Source: Prevotella sp. UBA1705
GTDB lineage: Bacteria > Bacteroidota > Bacteroidia > Bacteroidales > Bacteroidaceae
Direction of reading: 5' to 3'
Length of the DNA: 17,567 nucleotides
NCBI GenBank assembly: GCA_002317385.1
Contig: DCJH01000003.1
Location: 425-17,991 of the forward strand
This document shows positions 14,668 to 17,567 of the stretch, piece after piece. A program made the position numbers and the translations under genes. Positions within the stretch are counted from its first letter, which is position 1; each line of letters begins with the position of its first letter. The notes under the pieces were generated by a model. It worked only from the letters and a program-made list of their open reading frames with translations. It did no database searches and had not been told where the DNA came from.

Positions 14668-15033
14668 TCAATTGCCTTTGACTGCCACTACGCCCGAGAA
14701 CAGCTCGTCGAGATAGAACGTGCGGCGAACGGTGTCTTGGTCAACGGCATACTTCACACGAATGAAGTTGAGCTTTTCCGTTCGGTTGGTATAGTGGGTG
14801 TTCTTCTGCACCAATCCCTCCTTCTCCGCATCCTGGTGCATCACCTGCAACATGGAGTCGGAAACGAAATAGGTGGGCTGCGAGTCTGACCACTCCACCA
14901 CATCATAGTCCTTGAGGTTCATGTTCGACTGCATGAAACTCTCTATGGTCTTATGATTTTTATAAGCTTGTCCGCAGCCCACGAGGAGCAAGGCAGACAA
15001 GCTTATCGTAAAGAGTCTATGGTTGATAATCAC
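14668..15033 (-). CDS. Small lipoprotein of unknown function
   Basis: A 121-residue protein with a signal peptide ending in LLLVGC, lipidated Cys20. The mature part is mixed alpha/beta in appearance, with no family motif I recognise. The frame begins at GTG (15033). No ATG in this frame lies upstream before a stop, and the first internal Met (residue 34) would lose the signal peptide, so GTG is accepted. It starts 13 bases after the pepD stop and has no promoter of its own, so it is probably co-transcribed with pepD. It ends about 11 bases before a terminator. Confidence 0.8.
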   Translation of the reverse strand: MIINHRLFTISLSALLLVGCGQAYKNHKTIESFMQSNMNLKDYDVVEWSDSQPTYFVSDSMLQVMHQDAEKEGLVQKNTHYTNRTEKLNFIRVKYAVDQDTVRRTFYLDELFSGVVAVKGN

Positions 15034-15046
15034 AGATGTATCGATT

Positions 15047-16498
15047 TTATTTCTCCGGAATGTTCTTCAACACTTCGAGCAGGTGATCCCACACCATCTG
15101 AACGGTGGGAATATGCAGACGCTCCTCGGGAGTGTGCACGTAACGGAGCGTCGGACCGAAGCTCACCATGTCGATATGCGGATATTTCTCAGAGAAGAGG
15201 CCACACTCGAGGCCAGCGTGAATGCCGCGAACCTGAGGCGCTTTGCCAAAGAGTTTCTTGTAGGCGTCTACTGTAATCTGGAGCAGCTTGGAGTCGGGGT
15301 TCATCTTCCAGGCGGGGTATCCGTCGTTCTGCACCACCTCGGCGCCGGCCAACTGCCATGCCGCCTTGATCGTATTGGCCATATTCTTGAGGTTGCTCAT
15401 CACGTTGGAGCGCTGGCTGGTGACGCAAACCACCTTGTCTTCCTCCGACTGCACGCTGGCAATCGTACTCGATGTCTCCACCATTCCGTTGAGAGCCTTG
15501 TCCTGGCAGATGGCAAACACGCCGTTGTCGAGGGCCTGAATGGCACGAATCATGCTCTGGCTCACAGCCTTGGGAAGCACTGTCTGGGCGTCGGTGCTCT
15601 CCAACGACCACACCATATTGGTGTCGGTCACGTGGAATTCGTCCTCCACGTCCTTGGTAAAGATATTCCAGTCGGCCTTCACCTCCTCCTTCTTGTCAAA
15701 CGGAACAGCGAAGATAATCTTGCCGTCGCGGGTGATAGCATTGTGCATCTTGCCCGAATTCCACTGGGCCAGGCGCAGATCCATCTTCTCCTGTTGCATG
15801 TAGAGGAATCGCACGAGCACCTTGATGGCGTTGGCGCGCTTCTTCTCGATGTCGTCGCCAGAGTGACCTCCGGTCAGTCCCTTGAGGGAGCCGAGCATGA
15901 AGAAATAGTCCTTCGGAGCCTCCTCACGCTTGAAGTGGAAGGTGGCCGTGGTGTTGATGCCACCGGCGCACGACACAAACACCTGACCTTCGTCCTCAGA
16001 GTCGAGGTTGATGAGGTAGTCGCCGGTCATGAATCCAGCCTTCATGCCGAAGGCTCCAGTAAGTCCGGTCTCCTCGTCACGTGTGAACAGGCACTCGATG
16101 GGGCCGTGCTCTATGTCGTCGGAGTCGAGAAGGGCCAGCTCCATGGCATCGCCGATACCGTCGTCGGCTCCCAGCGTGGTGCCTTTGGCCTTCAACCACT
16201 CTCCCTCCACGTAGGTCTGGATGGGGTCTTTATGGAAATCGAAGTCCACATCAACCAGTTTGTCGCACACCATATCCATGTGGCACTGCAGCACGGTGGT
16301 AGCGCGGTTCTCGTAGCCTTTGCTTGCCGGCTTGCTGATAAGCACGTTTCCGGTCTCGTCTACCTTCACTTTCAAGCCGCGCTCCTTGGCAAACTCCTGC
16401 AAGTAGGCAATGAGTTTCTCCTCATGTTTCGAGGGGCGGGGAATCTGATTGATTTTTGCGAACTGCTCGAATACACGAGCGGGTTTTAATTCTGCCAT
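15047..16498 (-). CDS. pepD: Cytosol non-specific dipeptidase (aminoacyl-histidine dipeptidase, M20C)
   Basis: A 483-residue zinc dipeptidase, the usual length for PepD, that hydrolyses Xaa-His and other dipeptides in the cytosol. The di-zinc site is visible: His73 and Asp75 in QCHMDMVC, Asp112/113 in GADDGIGDA, catalytic Glu142/143 in DEETGLTGA, Asp166 in LDSEDEG, and the late His in RYVHTPEERLHI. GGHSGDDI marks the lid/dimerisation domain. The ATG at 16498 gives the expected MAELKPARVFEQFAKINQIPRPS start. A lipoprotein gene follows 13 bases downstream. A -7 box lies about 90 bases upstream. The long open frame antisense to this gene is only a shadow. Confidence 0.96.
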   Translation of the reverse strand: MAELKPARVFEQFAKINQIPRPSKHEEKLIAYLQEFAKERGLKVKVDETGNVLISKPASKGYENRATTVLQCHMDMVCDKLVDVDFDFHKDPIQTYVEGEWLKAKGTTLGADDGIGDAMELALLDSDDIEHGPIECLFTRDEETGLTGAFGMKAGFMTGDYLINLDSEDEGQVFVSCAGGINTTATFHFKREEAPKDYFFMLGSLKGLTGGHSGDDIEKKRANAIKVLVRFLYMQQEKMDLRLAQWNSGKMHNAITRDGKIIFAVPFDKKEEVKADWNIFTKDVEDEFHVTDTNMVWSLESTDAQTVLPKAVSQSMIRAIQALDNGVFAICQDKALNGMVETSSTIASVQSEEDKVVCVTSQRSNVMSNLKNMANTIKAAWQLAGAEVVQNDGYPAWKMNPDSKLLQITVDAYKKLFGKAPQVRGIHAGLECGLFSEKYPHIDMVSFGPTLRYVHTPEERLHIPTVQMVWDHLLEVLKNIPEK

Positions 16499-16531
16499 AT
16501 TCCTATTTTTAAAATGTTTATGAATTTTTAT

Positions 16532-16562
16532 TTTGAGAATTCCTCATTTTCCACTATCTTTG
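16532..16562 (+). promoter_or_regulatory. Promoter of the small membrane protein / OmpH unit
   Basis: TTTG (16532-16535) is followed after 19 bp by TATCTTTG (16555-16562), a full match in both boxes with ideal spacing. The predicted start is near 16569, about 34 bases before the ATG at 16603. Confidence 0.85.
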
Positions 16563-16588
16563 CACCGTTTAAGCAACTTAGTGTATTG

Positions 16589-16596
16589 CAAAGTTA
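16589..16596 (-). promoter_or_regulatory. -7 element of the pepD promoter
   Basis: On the minus strand TAACTTTG matches TAnnTTTG exactly. The predicted start near 16582 gives a leader of about 84 bases. No TTG sits at the -33 spacing. It faces the plus-strand promoter, so the first bases of the two RNAs would overlap. Confidence 0.5.
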
Positions 16597-16602
16597 ATAA
16601 AA

Positions 16603-16797
16603 ATGATAGAATCTTTGCTCTTTAGCGTGTTAATAATTGCTATTGCTTTGGCAATCATGTCAGTGAAGCTCATCTTCAAAAAGAACGGAAGATTTGCCTC
16701 ACAGCATATCCATGACAACAAGGCCTTGAAGGCTAAAGGCATCCGTTGTGTCATCGACCAGGACAAAGAGGCCCGGCTGAACAACAAGGCATACTAG
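16603..16797 (+). CDS. Small single-pass membrane protein
   Basis: A 64-residue protein with one hydrophobic helix at about 4-25 (LLFSVLIIAIALAIMSVKLIF), followed by a basic cytosol-type stretch KKNGRF and a hydrophilic tail with one Cys (Cys49) and DQDKEAR. The charge pattern predicts N-terminus out, tail in the cytoplasm. I believe similar short proteins occur widely in Bacteroidales, from memory of a pattern like NG-F...H...NK...G-C...QD-EA, but I cannot name a function. It has the best promoter in the window directly ahead of it, which supports that it is a real gene, and ompH follows after 49 bases without a terminator. Confidence 0.8.
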   Translation: MIESLLFSVLIIAIALAIMSVKLIFKKNGRFASQHIHDNKALKAKGIRCVIDQDKEARLNNKAY

Positions 16798-16846
16798 GCA
16801 TCAACCCTTTCGTGTCAATAATCAAGAAACTCTATATTGATAAACA

Positions 16847-17467
16847 ATGAATAAGAAGAACATTTTTTGCATCCTGTCGTTCGCTGCAATGACAGCTTTC
16901 ACCCTGACTTCATGTGATAAGAGCAAATCTCAGATGGACGAGAAGGCAAGTCCTGCAACTACCAAGGCTGATGCTGCAAACAAGATTGCCTTTGTAGAGG
17001 TAGACTCTATCATGACACAATATAACTTCTGCAAGGAATACAGCAAGCTGCTTCAGCAGAAGGGAAACAACATCCAGAAGACATTGGCAGCCAAGCAACA
17101 GCAGCTTCAGGCCGCCGCAGCCAACTTCCAGCAGAAGGTGCAGCAGAACGCTTACACACGTGAGCAAGCTGAGGGTGTGCAGGCCGGACTGCAGAAGCAG
17201 AACAACGACCTCCAGGCTCTGAACCAGCGTCTGAGCTCCGAATTCCAGGCTGAGACCGAACAATACAACAAGGCTCTGCACGATTCTTTGCAGCATTATC
17301 TTGCTATATATAATAAGGATAAGAAGTATGGCATGATCTTCGCCAAGCAGGGAGACAACGTGCTCTATGCCGATAAGGCCTATGATATCACCAACGAAGT
17401 AGTTGCCGGCCTGAACAAAATGTACAAAGGCAAACTCGCCACGGCTGGAAACAAGGCTAAAAAGTAA
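16847..17467 (+). CDS. OmpH/Skp-like periplasmic chaperone, lipidated form
   Basis: A 206-residue protein of the OmpH (Skp) family, which binds unfolded outer-membrane proteins in the periplasm. The signal peptide ends in the lipobox LTSC, Cys23, so this copy is predicted to be a lipoprotein, unlike soluble E. coli Skp. The strand IAFVEVDSIMTQY (47-59) is typical of the family start. A long Gln/Ala/Lys-rich coiled coil follows (about 65-150), forming the Skp tentacle. The C-terminal strands MIFAKQGDNVLYADKAYDIT close the body domain. It probably shares the 16532 promoter with the small membrane protein. A short hairpin follows the stop. Confidence 0.88.
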   Translation: MNKKNIFCILSFAAMTAFTLTSCDKSKSQMDEKASPATTKADAANKIAFVEVDSIMTQYNFCKEYSKLLQQKGNNIQKTLAAKQQQLQAAAANFQQKVQQNAYTREQAEGVQAGLQKQNNDLQALNQRLSSEFQAETEQYNKALHDSLQHYLAIYNKDKKYGMIFAKQGDNVLYADKAYDITNEVVAGLNKMYKGKLATAGNKAKK

Positions 17468-17478
17468 AAAATTGAGAA

Positions 17479-17500
17479 AAACATTGCCAAATGTTTGGCA
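17479..17500 (+). terminator. Overlapping palindromes after ompH
   Basis: AAACATT/AATGTTT (17479-17485 and 17490-17496) and TGCCAAA/TTTGGCA (17485-17491 and 17494-17500) are both perfect but share bases, so only one can form. The T-run is poor. The right part carries the -33 box of the tRNA promoter. Confidence 0.45.
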
Positions 17501-17525
17501 GGTATAAAAATTAATTGTACCTTTG
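17494..17525 (+). promoter_or_regulatory. Promoter of the tRNA gene
   Basis: TTTG (17494-17497) is followed after 20 bp by TACCTTTG (17518-17525), full consensus in both boxes. The predicted start near 17532 lies about 12 bases before the mature tRNA. Confidence 0.85.
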
Positions 17526-17543
17526 CACTCGCTTATAAAGAAC

Positions 17544-17567
17544 GGCTCCGTAGCTCAACTGAATAGA
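17544..17567 (+). tRNA. tRNA gene, 5' part (possibly tRNA-Arg)
   Basis: The sequence shows a 7-base acceptor arm GGCTCCG, then TA at positions 8-9, D-stem GCTC and the D-loop AACTGAATAGA, cut by the window edge. The D-loop pattern is common in arginine tRNAs, but the anticodon is outside the window so the identity is a guess. Confidence 0.85.

Noticed and set aside
15023..16489. Long plus-strand open frame (488 codons) antisense to pepD
   Set aside because: It mirrors pepD exactly, is His/Leu-rich as expected of an antisense frame, and matches no family. pepD has all its metal ligands.

Overview
The window looks like chromosomal DNA from a Bacteroidales bacterium, most likely Prevotella or Segatella. 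The evidence is of three kinds. Many intergenic regions carry the Bacteroidetes promoter pair (TTTG or TTG, then 19-20 bp, then TAnnTTTG). Strong Shine-Dalgarno sites are nearly absent. The gene set is also typical: an atpD-first ATP synthase locus, a galM/gluP/galK cluster, a DUF4382 lipoprotein and a lipidated OmpH. The species assignment is inference. I see no phage, insertion sequence or CRISPR array, so this is mostly housekeeping DNA with informative intergenic regions.

Left part (1-3990). The minus strand carries the 5' end of atpD (cut by the window edge), then pfkA and nhaD. nhaD and pfkA probably share a promoter at 3157-3187, and atpD has its own at 693-700. About 840 bp without a gene follow. 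This stretch contains a decayed array of repeats in 22-bp phase and a GC-rich hairpin with a T-run.

Middle part (3991-12800). Everything is on the plus strand. First comes a YbiT-like ABC-F ATPase with one degenerate nucleotide site, then grpE-dnaJ, then folC. The gal operon (galM, an FHS-family sugar/H+ symporter, galK) imports galactose, sets its anomer and phosphorylates it. Its promoter is bracketed by a perfect 11-bp inverted repeat that looks like an operator. A strong terminator ends the operon.

Right part (12800-17567). A second gene-free stretch holds a clean four-copy 22-bp tandem repeat with the same core as the array 9.3 kb upstream. Then come a DUF4382 lipoprotein with a perfect terminator, a possible small RNA or bidirectional terminator near 14563-14662, and the minus-strand pair pepD and a small lipoprotein. 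A plus-strand pair follows: a 64-residue membrane protein and an OmpH/Skp-like lipoprotein. The window ends inside a tRNA gene that has its own promoter.

No clearly new multi-gene system is visible. The best leads are regulatory: the gal inverted repeat, the alternative hairpins before grpE, and the dispersed 22-bp-phased repeat family. Two protein-level oddities are the asymmetric ABC-F and an Asp-to-Asn change at the PFK magnesium site.
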